Source: Sthenelais limicola
Taxonomy: Eukaryota; Annelida; Polychaeta; Phyllodocida; Sigalionidae
Reading direction: 5' to 3'
Assembly: GCA_942159475.1 (NCBI GenBank)
Contig: OW804096.1
Span: 88,825,784 to 88,889,783 of the forward strand
DNA length: 64,000 nt
The notes under the pieces: model-generated
The model's input: the letters and a program-made list of their open reading frames with translations, nothing else
Databases searched by the model: none
What the model was told of the DNA's origin: nothing
Part shown: one piece after another, positions 1 through 11,693 of the stretch
Numbering within the stretch: the first letter of the stretch is position 1
Layout of the letters: the number at the start of each line of letters is the position of its first letter
Made by a program: the position numbers and the translations under genes

Positions 1-3
1 CCT

Positions 4-323
4 TTATTATTGTGCAATCTTTACAACTACCTTCATTCTATCCCTTGACCTACTTCAAATCGTCTAACTCCCTGTCGACATAAAATGGCGGACCAAATGG
101 CGTCCCTCTTATTCGCACTAGCTTACTTATTTACTAACCTTCCTATTTATCTTTACTATTTAGCGTGCCTACTTTATAAACCAATGCGATAACATAACCC
201 TATTTACTTGTACATTACTTCATATCTACTTCTTTCTTATTCTGCAATATTTACAACTACCTTCATTCTATCCCTTGACCTACTTCTAATCCTCTAGCTA
301 CCTGTCGACGACATAAAATGGCG
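4..323. repeat. Direct repeat pair, about 88 bp each
   Basis: Two near-identical segments lie at about 4-90 and 236-323. Both contain the words TTTACAACTACCTTCATTC and ACATAAAATGGCG. They differ by a few substitutions and a small insertion. No coding signal was seen in them. The surrounding strand is C/T-rich with very little G. Confidence 0.8.
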
Positions 324-685
324 TGCCCCTTATTCTTACATCTACTATTTATTTACTACTCTCCTTAATTTTGTATTACTTTAATTAACAATATACCTAT
401 TCCCTCACTATATCTCTCGCGACCTTTACATATTTATTAATCATTCCCTCTACCCTTTCACATATTTTGAGTCCGGACACTTTGGAATTATCTCAACCAC
501 GCCAATACGCACATGTTCAATCCATTTTAATCTCTCACTACTCCCAATCATCTATACATCCATTTAGCACACTTCTTAAATTTATATTACTCCCAATCAT
601 TTATACATGCAATTATTTGACTTATCAAATTGATACTTTTCTACACATATTAATATCAAATTTATTATTTTATTATTTATCACAG

Positions 686-848
686 GGACTGCCTGCCCAC
701 CTATAGCCCCGCGCACGAGTCACCCATTTGCACGGCGCATTCGACTTATGATCCCATTACGCCCACCCCTTTTGACCTATGGGGCCACCTCTGCACTTAA
801 ACGGCCAGACCATTACACGCCTTTGGGACTTATAACCCCCCTTCAAAG
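686..848 (+). CDS. Candidate internal exon, unknown product
   Basis: A GC-richer block lies between an acceptor-like CACAG and a donor-like AAAG/GTTAGT. One frame is open across the whole block and is rich in Pro, Arg and Leu. A second frame is open from the acceptor to a stop near 800 and reads as a Pro/Thr/His-rich tail (DCLPTYSPAHESP...). I cannot tell which, if either, is translated, and no family is recognised. Upstream exons would lie left of 686; nothing convincing was identified there. Confidence 0.25.
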
Positions 849-1011
849 GTTAGTCATATATGTTTTTATTCAAATAGTTATTTTATTAGTCATTTTTTAC
901 TCTCGACACTTTACTCTTACCTTTACTCACATATGAGAACAAATTTACGCTTATTTGTAATCTTCTTTTTGCTATCGTTTAGTATTTTTCTGGGCCTATA
1001 AATCCCTTACC

Positions 1012-3934
1012 CTATAAGTCCAACGCGAGCCGGCCTTTGTCCCTATCAATCCATACCTTGGCCCATACATCCCGGTGCCTATACATCTTTTTTTCAAATA
1101 AAACAACACGGGGCTTCTCTAATGAATAAACAATCCTCTTGACACATTTTTGTAGCCCTGAAAAGGGCTTTTTTTTTTTGTGGGTGGTACGTTTATTGCT
1201 CACTTGTTCGCGGAGGTCTCACAAGCCTGCGTCTTTTCCCTGCTACCGTCCCTGTCAAAAAAGCAAATCACATAATTTATTATAAATAGATTAACTAGAA
1301 GCCATGCAAAGAAAAGAAAAAACTTAATAATAAATCACCCAAAATCCACCTTATACCGAAATAGCTTCTCAAACAGAGCAAAAACAGCCTGGAACTCTTT
1401 AAAAACAGAAATACAATCTCAAGAATCGAAAAAACAATTCAGAAAACAAATTGAACTACAATATAAAACATAATATCATAAGGCCAAGAGTATAGACTTC
1501 TCTTATACATCATTGTATCAGTATCATTGTTTAGGTTGATATTTAAAGTCGAACTCTTTAAGTTCTGTGCCATTTTGGTACACACAATGTAAGGTTTGGA
1601 CAGAAGTACATCTAACAAGCCTATGTATTAACACTTATATATGTATATCATATCTCGCACCTTATTTTACTTAAATCTGTATCTGATAATTGATACCCAG
1701 AATTGTAAAGTTTGATTAGAAGTAAATCTAATTAAGCTACTTGTCTTTAACAACCGACATTTGTATTCAGTACAAAGAATACAAGCTCCTATAATGTAAG
1801 GCATAACAGAAGTATATCTGACAAGCCATGATTAAATACCGACTTAAAAGTGTCTCTCTGTACAGAAAGATAAAGGAAAAAAGAGAAAAATGAAACCATG
1901 TAAACCAACATATCTATATCTTTTACTATATTATACTTTGTTAATGTTATTATTATTACCTTTAACCTTGCCATACTATGTACTTAATCGTACTGTACCG
2001 TATGATTAACATAGCAAACGTTGTAGTCATAATAATTAGGAAATGACTATCCACTAGCAGTTAATTATATAATTAATTAATTGATTAACCCAGGACTTAT
2101 ATTGCTTAGTCCCGAATTGATGGTTTAAAAACACTAGCCTCTATAGTACCTTAGTTTATCTTCTAAAAACATGGGAACGACTGGAAGAACTGGGACTATC
2201 CCAGAAGTCTGTGGACCAATTTGTCATTTTCAATGTAACTTATACCTATTCACGACAAATAAAAGATTTATCATATCATATCATATCATATATTAAACCA
2301 ACGTAAAATAAATAAATGATCTAACTTATAACAAATGACTTTTACTTACATATACTAATTATTCCATAAATTACGAACATCATTTTCCTTCATTAAATCA
2401 CATTAGCAGACAATTATTATTCAATGCATTACAAACTTACTTTCATACTCCATCTGCATTCGCACTCTCCATGCTATTCTTTCCCTCTCCTCCTGCTTGA
2501 TTTTGATTAGCATTTCTTCACTCCTCCTGGCCACCTCCTTTTTCCAAACTCTATAAACAAATCATTTTAATTTAGCAATTTTTATCTCCATAATTTGACA
2601 TTACATCCGAACAAACAAAACATCTATATCAGACGCAACGAAAAATGTACATTACACACAATTAAAAATCTATATCATACTCCAATAAACATCTACATCC
2701 GACGCACACCTAAACTATACGATTTAAAACATTTGACCTAATATTATAATAATCTTATTCATATAATGCGCTCACTTTATGCGCATAAACAACCATTTTT
2801 TACGCTCATTACTATTTCAAAAACCATTTTTTATTGACATAATTATACAATGAGTACGAGAGTTACTTAATGAATGAGGGAGGGAGTGAGTCAGAGACAT
2901 TTAGTCAGTCATTAATTTTTACTGAGTGAGAGAGTGCGGGAGCGAGTGAGTGACAGAATGATGGAGGGAGTTAATCAGTGAGATAGAGTGAGTGACTGAG
3001 ACCCTCAGTGAGTGAGTCAGTCACATACTTATACAATGACTACGAGTGATTTAATCAATTAGCGAATGAGGGAGGGAATGATTGAGACACATTTACTTAC
3101 TCACTCACACTTAGTAAATAATGGAGAGAGTGATTGAACGAGTGAGTGACTCAGACAGATTGAGTTACTATGACAGTCCTTCATTTAGTTAGTGACATAC
3201 TTATATAATCACTACGAGAGTGAGTGTGTCAATCATTTATTCAGTCAGTCATCGAGGGAGTGAGTGAGATAAATTTACTTAGTGATCGAGTGACTAATTT
3301 ATTGACTGATGGAGCGATTTGGTGTGAGACAGTCAACCGATATGCTGGTTGGCCTTGATCGGGGATTCAAGGCCAGCAACGTGGGCTAACCTTTACGTAA
3401 ACGGTAAAACCCATCCCTCCAAATTCGAATCTATCATGATCGCAGCATTGTATAGATGCACATGTCCACCTTGCACAAACTACAAGGGACATTTCACAAG
3501 CGATATACTAAGAGTGAGTGAGTGAGTGAGAGAAGGGGGGGGGGGGGAGTGTGAGTGAGTGGGGGAGAAAGCAGGGTGAGTGAGAGTGAGGGAGAAAGAA
3601 GGGTGAGTGAGAGTGAGATGGGGGGAGAGACAGACAGACATACAGACAGGCAGACATTGCGTCAAAGGAAAACCTTGTATGGCGATTAGGCAAATAAAGC
3701 AAGTAGGTACATTGTACAATCACAACTGTTGCCGGCATCCCAAATTCCATTTACTTACTTTCTATCTCGTCTGAATTTCCACAAATCGAACTCTGCATTC
3801 AGTATCGCCTTCCTTCGAACCAACCTTCGTAACTTCTCCTTGATCTTCCAAACCCTCTTTCTCGCCATTTTCAACTTCCTGTCCACTTGTTTATTTGTTA
3901 AAAGGCACTTGGTGATCTGTTCAAGTGACGCCAT
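1012..3934 (-). CDS. Small basic coiled-coil-like protein, 3 exons, unknown function
   Basis: Three minus-strand exons join in phase: 3934-3759 (starts MASLEQITKC), 2550-2441 and 1157-1012 (ends GRLALDL, stop TAG). The start sits in a good context (CAAG ATG G). Donors are GTAAGT for exons 1 and 2, and the acceptors are TATAG and TTTCAG. Phases 2 and 1 match at both junctions. The product is 143 residues, very rich in Lys, Arg and Glu, with regularly spaced Trp residues and a charged helical middle (RRSEEMLIKIKQEERER) suggesting a coiled coil. The introns are about 1.2 kb and hold repeats, including the GAGT array at 2.8-3.6 kb. I recognise no family; a nucleic-acid-binding role would be guesswork. 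Two phase-matched junctions are the main support. The gene lies in the left arm of the possible giant element. Confidence 0.55.
2130..2300 (+). mobile_element. Possible 3' end of a non-LTR retrotransposon
   Basis: The plus strand contains a coding-like scrap (WERLEELGLSQKSVDQF) of the type seen at the ends of retrotransposon reverse transcriptases. It is followed at once by ATAAAAGATTTA and a (TATCA)n tail near 2270-2295. A short microsatellite tail after an AATAAA-like word is typical of CR1/L2/Rex-type elements. The fragment is short and the family is uncertain. Confidence 0.35.
2836..3640. repeat. Degenerate GAGT-type tandem array
   Basis: From 2836 to about 3330 the strand is built from imperfect units of roughly 170 bp. 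Each contains an ACATACTTATACAATGACTACGAG-like word followed by GAGTGAGTGAG-type runs. A second, purer GAGT/GAGA tract with a G run lies at 3511-3640. ORFs across it on the minus strand (Ser/Pro/Thr/His-rich) are low-complexity translations and are not annotated as genes. Confidence 0.8.
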
Positions 3935-4269
3935 CTTGTCTTCTTTACTCTCTCCTAAGTCTCGCGTTATTTCGCAATCAATTTTTCTTTAACCTCTCTA
4001 TTTTAACCTCTCTCACCGAATCCTAATACATAATTATGATTTTACTAATACACATCATTATCATTTTAATAATAATGATGTTTTCCGTTGCGCTTACGCT
4101 GCTGTAAGCGCCCTCACCGCTTACGGTGACGGCACTTACAATTCTTAGTAAGTCAATTCTTATAGTCCATATTTCCGGGGGGAGGGGGGGGCCCAAAGAA
4201 GGGATTTGCTCCTTCCGCGATAGTGCACTCGGTTCCCTGCGAAAAACTACGATTTGGGATCATCACAGG

Positions 4270-4775
4270 TTGGCATCTATGTATCTCTCTCCATTTATCT
4301 GTCTATCTCTCTGTCTCTCTCTATTTATCTTCTCTTTGTCTGTCACTTTGTCTGTCTCTTCTCTCTCTCCCTCTCCCTTTGTCTATCTATCTCTCTCCCT
4401 TTATCTCTCTCTCTCTTTCTTTCTCTTCTCTCTATATGTCTCTTCTGTCTCTGTTCCTCTTCTCTCTCTTTATTTCTCCCTTTTTCTCTCTATCTCTCTC
4501 TCCATTTGTCTGTCTATCTCTCTGTCTCTCTCTATTTCTCTTCTCTTTGTCTGTCTCTTCTCTCTCTCTCTTTGTCTATCTATCTCTCTCCCTTTGTCTC
4601 TCTCTTTCTTTCTCTTCTCTCTATATGTCTCTTCTCTCTCTCTCCCTCTCCCTCTCTTTTTCTCTCTCTCTCCCTATTCTATCTCTTTTTTTCTCCCTTT
4701 TTATTTCTATCTCTCTCCCTTTCTCTGTCTATCTCTCTCTCTGTCTCTCTTTCTCTTCTTTTTCTCTCTCTTTTT
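4270..4775. repeat. CT-rich low-complexity array
   Basis: Almost pure pyrimidine sequence built from CTCT, TCTG and CTAT words. A higher-order copy of roughly 200 bp is visible: the block starting near 4283 (ATCTGTCTATCTCTCTGTC) recurs near 4491, each ending in CTCTATATGTCTCTTC. Long Ser/Leu-rich open frames here are by-products of composition. The flanking stretch 3935-5142 otherwise contains nothing I can call a gene. Confidence 0.85.
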
Positions 4776-5142
4776 AATTGTAGACAATCCATTTTTTTTT
4801 ATTCGAATCCATTTTGTTAATCTACAATACGGACCACTCACTGCACTCACACTCCTACTCGCCCACCACACCTTTCACTCGCAAATGCGATTGGGCGAGT
4901 GGCTATTTACCACCCTGCACCTTTTGTCTTAATATATTCTTCCTTTTCTTTATTATTATCAATAATAACACACTTTAAACACATATTACTAAAACACATT
5001 TCCTACACGACACGATCACAAATACAAAAATAAAAAGACATCCACTCATAAATGCATTATGATAAGGGTCATTCATTACGAAATCATTTACATTTCTTTA
5101 CATATGCACATTTATAATTTCTTTCTCCTTTTTTATTTGTAG

Positions 5143-5303
5143 CCTTGTGGGGTGATTGCGAGTCGTCATCTCAAGCGAACAACTTTGCAACAATCCGCAC
5201 AACTTCAATTGTCACTCAGCAGCAAAGCGAACATAATCATGAAAACAATATTAGACAACAGATGACCGGCTACAAGCCATTACTCCTACAACACCAAAAA
5301 TAA
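5143..5303 (+). CDS. Candidate terminal exon, Gln/Asn-rich, unknown product
   Basis: A good acceptor (CTCCTTTTTTATTTGTAG) opens a 161-bp frame reading LWGDCESSSQANN and ending PLLLQHQK, stop TAA. An AATAAA-like word overlaps the stop region, as expected for a last exon. The peptide is rich in Gln, Asn, Ser and Thr. It begins in phase 1, so an upstream exon is required; none was found in the C/T-rich stretch before it. No family is recognised. Confidence 0.4.
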
Positions 5304-5535
5304 ATACAAAAAGTGTGTACATTTTTATAATAAACTATCATGCAATTCCCTAATTTGTACTTCTTTTTGTAAAAAATAATTTTATTCCATCTTTATTACA
5401 TTTAAAATTGCTTAATCATGAAGCATTCACTACTTTAATTTATTCTGCACAATCAATAAATCGGCAATGCATTATATTTATTATTTTATCCTTACCAAAC
5501 ACATTTTAATTCATTTTTTCATCTCCTTCTTTTAG

Positions 5536-5888
5536 CTTGAAAATAATTTTTTGCCAGAAGTGGAGGAGCACCAGCAAAAGCTTGACAACGAGAATTAGAC
5601 ACTCTCAGCCACATTCTCTAAAAAAAATTGACAACTTGCGCGCTAAAAATCAAACAGAAAAGGAAAAAAAAGTAAGTCAATTTATTTTTTTTGTCCATTT
5701 TCAAACATGAAATGAAAATGACATACCATTCACATTTTTTGTCCTTTCTCTTGCCCTGGCATTATTATTATTTAAACACCCTATGCCCATCTCATTCAAT
5801 TAGTCTATTTTTCCCATTATTTGTTTATTTTAAACAGAAACTCTTCGCGACGGGAAGATACTCCCAATTAATTATAATAAAACCTTAA
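5536..5888 (+). pseudogene. Candidate decayed coiled-coil exon pair
   Basis: The acceptor CTTCTTTTAG opens an exon to the donor AAAAAAA/GTAAGT at 5671. The next exon 5838-5888 (acceptor TTTTAAACAG) ends ...IIIKP, stop TAA. The best coiled-coil-like peptides in the first exon come from different frames: LENNFLPEVEEHQQKLDN first, then a second frame, and KKIDNLRAKNQTEKEKK last. Two small frame shifts would merge them, which suggests a decayed gene or assembly errors. One frame is open throughout and joins the second exon in phase 0. Function unknown. Confidence 0.3.
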
Positions 5889-6090
5889 CCCTATAACCTT
5901 GTCAATGATGAGAATGAACAATTTAAATATTTAAATATTAAATAATCCATTGTGCTTTTCTATGGAAAAAATCCTAAAGCAATCATTTTCAAAATTCATC
6001 ATACATTCATGTCAAACTCCATAGTGTTCAACACATAAAATATTGCATCTTTTCGTTTCTTGACCTTTTTTTATTTTATATTTTTCAGAT

Positions 6091-6640
6091 CCTCGCCAAT
6101 CAATGTGTGTCGACTTATCGACCCTTCTCATAATACCAAAATCACGACATCCCTCCTATGTGGACTACAATCATGAATACATCGCGACTAATGTGTGGCG
6201 ACCCCTGCGAAATTCATCCATCGTGACAAATGCGACCATCTATAATAGTGCATCAATCTGTCGACTTATGCACCCATCTCTTAATACAAAAATCAGGACA
6301 AAACCAGGACCACCCTGCGAAGTCGATTCATCATGACAAATTGGACAATCTCTAATAGCGCATCAATTTGTCCACTTATCGACCCTTCTCTTAATACAAA
6401 AATGAGCACATCCCGGCTATGTGGACTTACTACCTACAATTATTAATACATCGCGACTAATTGGTGGCGACCCCTGCAAACTTGATCCAGCATGACAAAT
6501 CGCACCAACTCTAATAGCGCATCAATGTGTCGACTTATCCACCCTTTTCCTAATACAAAAATTAGGACATCCCTGCGATGTGGACTTACTACCTACAATC
6601 ATTAATAGCTGGCGACTAATGTGTGGCGACCCCTTGGTAG
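6091..6640. repeat. Satellite-like tandem array, about 150-bp monomers
   Basis: About four monomers start near 6100, 6250, 6362 and 6520. Shared words are ATCAATGTGTCGACTTAT, CTAATACAAAAAT, GACATCCC and GTGGCGACCCCTGC. The second monomer is shorter (about 112 bp) through an internal deletion. The monomers diverge by roughly 10-20% by eye. Confidence 0.75.
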
Positions 6641-6660
6641 TGGACGCATTTATCACTTTC

Positions 6661-9600
6661 ATATTTGATTTGAATCATTTTTCCCGTGACAATTATTAAT
6701 TTCAGATAGATGTGGGCGTCTTTCTCTCCCTTATGTTGCTAACTGTGTTGCACTAATTAATAATATATTATCAATATTTATTTAGCAACATTACATTTTA
6801 TATTGATACACTCATAATGAAATCAATTAATATTATTGGTCCTATGACTTTCGTTTTGGGAGAAGAACATATTGTAACGATATCTTTTTCCAACTTGTAT
6901 AGCGAAGACTAATGTAAGAAACACCATAGACTTTTATCAGATATACGTCGATCAGATCAAAGTAGGCATACTTCTCTACCGTTGTACCAACGATTGTACA
7001 ACGTGTAACTGTCAGTCCGACTTTTGTCCTCCGTATGACTGACCATAAACATTTTTATCTGTCTCTTTTGCCTATAAGTCTCCATTCTTATCTATTTCTT
7101 TTTTATTTCTATCACTTTTGTCCTGGCTAAAACCATAAAGTGCCTCTCTCTCTCTTTTCTCTCTCTCTCTCCCTTCTTATCTAACTCTAACTCTTTTTTC
7201 TTTATATTATCCCTCCTATCACTTTTGTCCTATGACCATAAAATGCATTTCTATTTTTTTTTCGTCTCTCTCTGCCTTTTTATCTATCTCTTTTTACTGT
7301 CTATTCTCATAACGTCCCTCCATTTCACCTCACCTATAAAACACTCTTCAATATATTAATAACGGCCTAAACAAACCAATCTCACTCACTCACTTAACTT
7401 CGAATCTCTTGCACATATAATTCATTTTATACATATACATAATTTTATACACCTCAATCTTCCATAACAATTTGTCATGACGCCGGGCAATTTTCTTTTC
7501 TTTTTGTTTATCGCCTAATCCACTATCCTCCATCACGTGCACATGTGGATACCTCCATTATTGGGCCAGCATCTTCTTCCACTTCTTCTTAACCCTTGCA
7601 AAATGGGGCCACTTCCACTTGGCCATCTTTTGTTTAATTTTGACTGCGCTCTCTTGTGCAATGAAATAAAATTTATTTTATTGTGGATACAACTTTCCTA
7701 ACTAAATTATACCCTCCTACAAACAATTACAATACGATATTTATATTATTATAGGCGATCAAAACCATCTTTAAAATGCTACAACACTCTTTTCCTTATA
7801 AATCTCCAACCTTCCCTTCTGTCATGAACAGACTGAACAACCTCACTTATTTAATTTATCTTTTCACTACAAATCCCTACAAATCTCCCTGTGGCGACCA
7901 CTCAATCTTGCTTTTGTCAATAGCTTCAAGCTTCAAGCTTCAATCTTGACTGTTTGCCCACTTTCCACATTTCTCCATCATTTGTAAATTTTCAAAATTT
8001 TTACACTTACACTGACATGGCTGACATTTGTCATTTTTCATTTTTCATACTTTTTCTTCGGGGCCATGCCCCCACACCCTTAATGGGGCAGCGCGACGTT
8101 GGCGCTTCTATCAGTGGCTTGGCCACATTTCATTTTTCATAATTTTTCTTCTGGGCCATCCACCCACACCAGACTAATGCGACGTTGGCGCTTCTATCCA
8201 TTTCTCATAATTTCAACGTCCTAATTCGGCACCTTACATTCCTTACATTTTTCATTTCTCATAACTTTTCTTGGGGGTCATGCCATGCCCCCACACCCCT
8301 AATGTGGCAGCGTGAGGTTCGCGCTTGTTTTAGCCCGAAGTGCTAAGATCGTTGTACTGTCAGTGACAGGGTAGCTGTATCGCCCCCACACCCATAGTAG
8401 GCCACTTAGATCTTATAAATGTTAAACTGTACAATGTTTTTTACTTTAGAACAACACATAAATTAACTCTATCAAATCGTTCTGTTTAAATGCAGAAAAT
8501 GATTTCTGGCACATTTACACTTCGCCACATTTACACACAATATATCCATAGACACTTATACCAAACTATATTAACGACATAATATAGAGATACACCATTA
8601 TTAATAATTTCGCACTTTTTATCATCAACCTCATTCCTAATTCAGCAGCGCGACGTTCGCGCTTCGATCAGTGGCTTGTCCACATTTCATTTTTCTTCGG
8701 GGCCATCCCCCCACACCACCCTAATGCGACGTTGGTGCTTCTATCAGTAAATTTTAACATTGCGCCACGGAAAAGGAAAATGCTTCGCCATTTCACATTT
8801 AACTACTTACACTTAGGGCATTCTCTTGTCACTTATAAATCTCCAACCTTCCCTTCTGTCATGAACAGACTGAACAAAGTCCTAATTCGGCAGCGCGACC
8901 TTCGCGCTTTGCCTTAATGTAAGCGAGTCAAAAGTAAAACACATAAATTAACTCTATCAAATCGTTCTGTTTAAATGCAGAAAATGATTTCTGGCACATT
9001 TACACTTCGCCACATTTACACACAATATATCCATAGACACTTATACCAAACTATATTAACGACATAATATAGAGATACAACATTATTACTAATTTCGCAC
9101 TTTTTATCATCAACCTCCTAATTCAGCAGCGCGACGTTCGCGCTTCGATCAGTGGCTTGTTTAAATGAAGAAAATGATTTCTGGCACATTTACACTTCGC
9201 CACATTTACACTTTGTTTCCTGCATGAGACGCTTTGTCCTAATGAACATTTACATGAATACATTCTACACTTACACTTACACTTAATTTTTCTCATAATT
9301 TCTGCCACTTACATGGCTTACATTTTTCATTTCTCATAATTTTTCTTCGGGGCCATGCCCCCACACCCCTAATGACTCGCTGCAGGAGTATAGCATGCAT
9401 TGCAGACCACAAGTCTTGTTCCTGAAAGTCAACTGGCAAGTTGCATCAGGGACGCGGGCAGTGTTGTCGCCATCACCTTTACGCTTGACTATTATACTCC
9501 GGCGCGTGGGTGCTTCAGTTGTCTTTAGACGGTTGTAGAGTGTCAGTCACACCGACAGTTACACGTTGTACAATCATTTGTACAACCGTAGACACCGACA

Positions 9601-9936
9601 GTTACACGTTGTACAATCATTGGTACAACCGTAGACAAGTACGCCTACTTTGATCTGATCCACCTATACCTGATAAAACTCTATGGTCTTTCTAACGTTA
9701 GTCTTCGCTATACAATTTGGAAACAGATATCGTTACAATATGTTCTTCTCCCAAAACCAAAGTCATAGCACCAATAATATTAATTGATTTAATTATGAGT
9801 GTATCAATATAAAATGTAATGTTGCTAAATAAATATTGATAATATATTATTAATTAGTGCAACACAGTTAGCAACATAAGGGAGAGAAAGACGCCCAACT
9901 CTGTCTCAAATTGCAATAATTATTCAAATCAAATAT
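6661..9936. mobile_element. Element with about 390-bp terminal inverted repeats and no transposase
   Basis: About 390 bp at 6661-7047 reappear reverse-complemented at about 9540-9936. The match includes GGGCGTCTTTCTCTCCC at the outer side and GTACAACGTGTAACTGTC at the inner side. The right copy has a tandem duplication of its innermost 42 bp (9551-9634). Between them lie about 2.5 kb of AT/C-rich sequence with repeated blocks (GGGGCCATGCCCCCACACC, GCGCGACGTTCGCGCTTC) and no transposase frame. This is the shape of a non-autonomous DNA transposon or foldback element. The interior segment around 8747-8935 resembles the exon region at 36417-36520 (shared TTAATGTAAGCGAGTCAAAA), so it may derive from, or have captured part of, that locus. 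Target duplication not resolved. Confidence 0.75.
8453..9210. repeat. Internal direct repeat of about 225 bp
   Basis: The block 8453-8679 is repeated at 8938-9160 almost without change. It starts with ACACATAAATTAACTCTATC and ends with CGCGCTTCGATCAGTGGCTT. A third partial copy (GAAAATGATTTCTGGCACAT) follows at 9160-9210. All lie inside the inverted-repeat element at 6661-9936 and point to serial internal duplication. Confidence 0.8.
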
Positions 9937-11693
9937 CAAATTATGTTGTTGCTGTTCTTTTCCATATGTTAGGTCTTTTAATTCATGATATTAATGACTG
10001 ATGTAAGACTGATTCATTTTATGGTCATTGAACAAGTTTATGGAGCAAGTATTATTTTCATTAATGTTTGCTCGTAGTAATTTATTGTCATAGACAATTA
10101 TTGCTCACAATAAGACATAGTAAACAATTTTTACTAACCAATTATCATTATAAGAGGTCTATTTGGTTAATGTCTCACACAAGATAATTATTACTCATTA
10201 TATCACATATCATATTAATAGACTCTGTGTTGATTCGAGTAACTATATCCGATTGGCGGATGTTTCATGTAACTATACTGATCAACTTGAATAAAAATCT
10301 TTATATATATATATAATTTATCCACAATTTTTACTTGTTATTCTGGATATTGTAATATGTATATACGATGGGCCGATATGGAACATCTCTTCGCACACAC
10401 TCCTGTCCATTTCATTTAACTGTACTGATCAACTTGAATAAAAATCTTAATATATATATAAATATTCTATTCTCTTTACTTTTCTTTTTTTTTTCTCTTT
10501 TCTTTCTTTTTTTTGGACAAAATGTTATTCACGTTAAAAGACACTATTTATCTCACAAAAATATAATTTTAATTGTCATCTTCGTCATGCCGTTACCTTT
10601 TATATTCAGCGATATTAGATTGAAACATATTGAATTGAATTGAATATAATTGAAAAATAATTTATTTCGCTTAAGTTACACATGTACAATATACAAAAAT
10701 ACGTTACCATCCTTCTTATGACCTACAACATTATATTAGCTGTACGTTAAAAAAAATTTCACTAAGTCATTAAATTTAATGTCCCGTTCGCATCGTGAAA
10801 GATGTCCGCGCGTGGCCGGCGGGGCAGTGTGTTGCTGTTCAGCTCAGGTCATCTGGGTCATAGCACGTTGTCTAGGTCATCGTGCGTCACTCCTGCTGAC
10901 AGGGCATGATATCCCTTATTTCTACAACGCTCTGAACCAAAGATAAGGGGTTCGTTAGGGTTAGATGGCTGGAATTTCATTGAATTTTATGGACTGTTAA
11001 TGGTGACAGGCGGAACCAGAATGTGCTTCGCCAGCATGACAATTTACACTTCATACTTTCTTTTTTGGGCTAGTCACATCCTTTGAGTTGGTGTATTTTT
11101 TCAGCTCATGATGGTGAACACATATGTCTAGGGTCATAGTTCCCATGCCCCTGATGTTTAAAACACATTTTGTTTTATGGGTGAAGCTGACCAGCATCTT
11201 GGGTTATGGGAAAGTTAATTCCATTCTTACTAGGATGAGATCACTTTTTGACTATTTCTCACCATTCTTTGTGGACAAAAGTGTCTTGACAAATGTGTCC
11301 ACGATAACCGCCTTACACTATACTACATTTGATATATTATATTCATCAATACACCGAATAAAATAAATTTGTCTCTGCTGTGACTGAAATAAAAAATTTC
11401 TTTCTTTTGGCTCGTACATAGCTTAAATTCATTCCTAAAAGAGCGCCCAACGCGCCGTCTATCATTTTCTTAAAAAGAACTGTCTCAACAATTAATTTAA
11501 TTATATTAACTTATCCGATACACCCGAGTTCCCTAACACAACCTCCACCACGCTACCTCAACGACCCATTGGACGACTCGGCAACACTAGACACACAGAG
11601 ACAACCCAACCTACACTACCAATACACTGACACCACCCAAACAATAGAACAACTACCAATCATTTTGCTCAAACAACCGAAAACAAACGAAAA
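9937..11693. other. Gene-poor stretch with one retroelement tail
   Basis: No convincing exon was found. At about 10605-10650 the words ATATTGAATTGAATTGAAT form a short microsatellite tail like those ending CR1/L2-type retrotransposons. The segment 10780-11030 is distinctly richer in GC, and its minus strand has a short open run (YHALSAGVTHDDLDNVL) that I could not assign. The sequence CAACTTGAATAAAAATCTT occurs twice (near 10282 and 10430), a small local duplication. Confidence 0.4.

Noticed and set aside
4126..4932. Long Ser/Leu-rich open frames (up to 268 codons) in several frames
   Set aside because: They are translations of a CT-rich low-complexity array that is open in more than one frame; no start context, splice sites or domain.
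10780..11030. GC-richer block as a gene on the minus strand
   Set aside because: One short open run (YHALSAGVTHDDLDNVL) exists but there is no splice partner or family match; left as unassigned.
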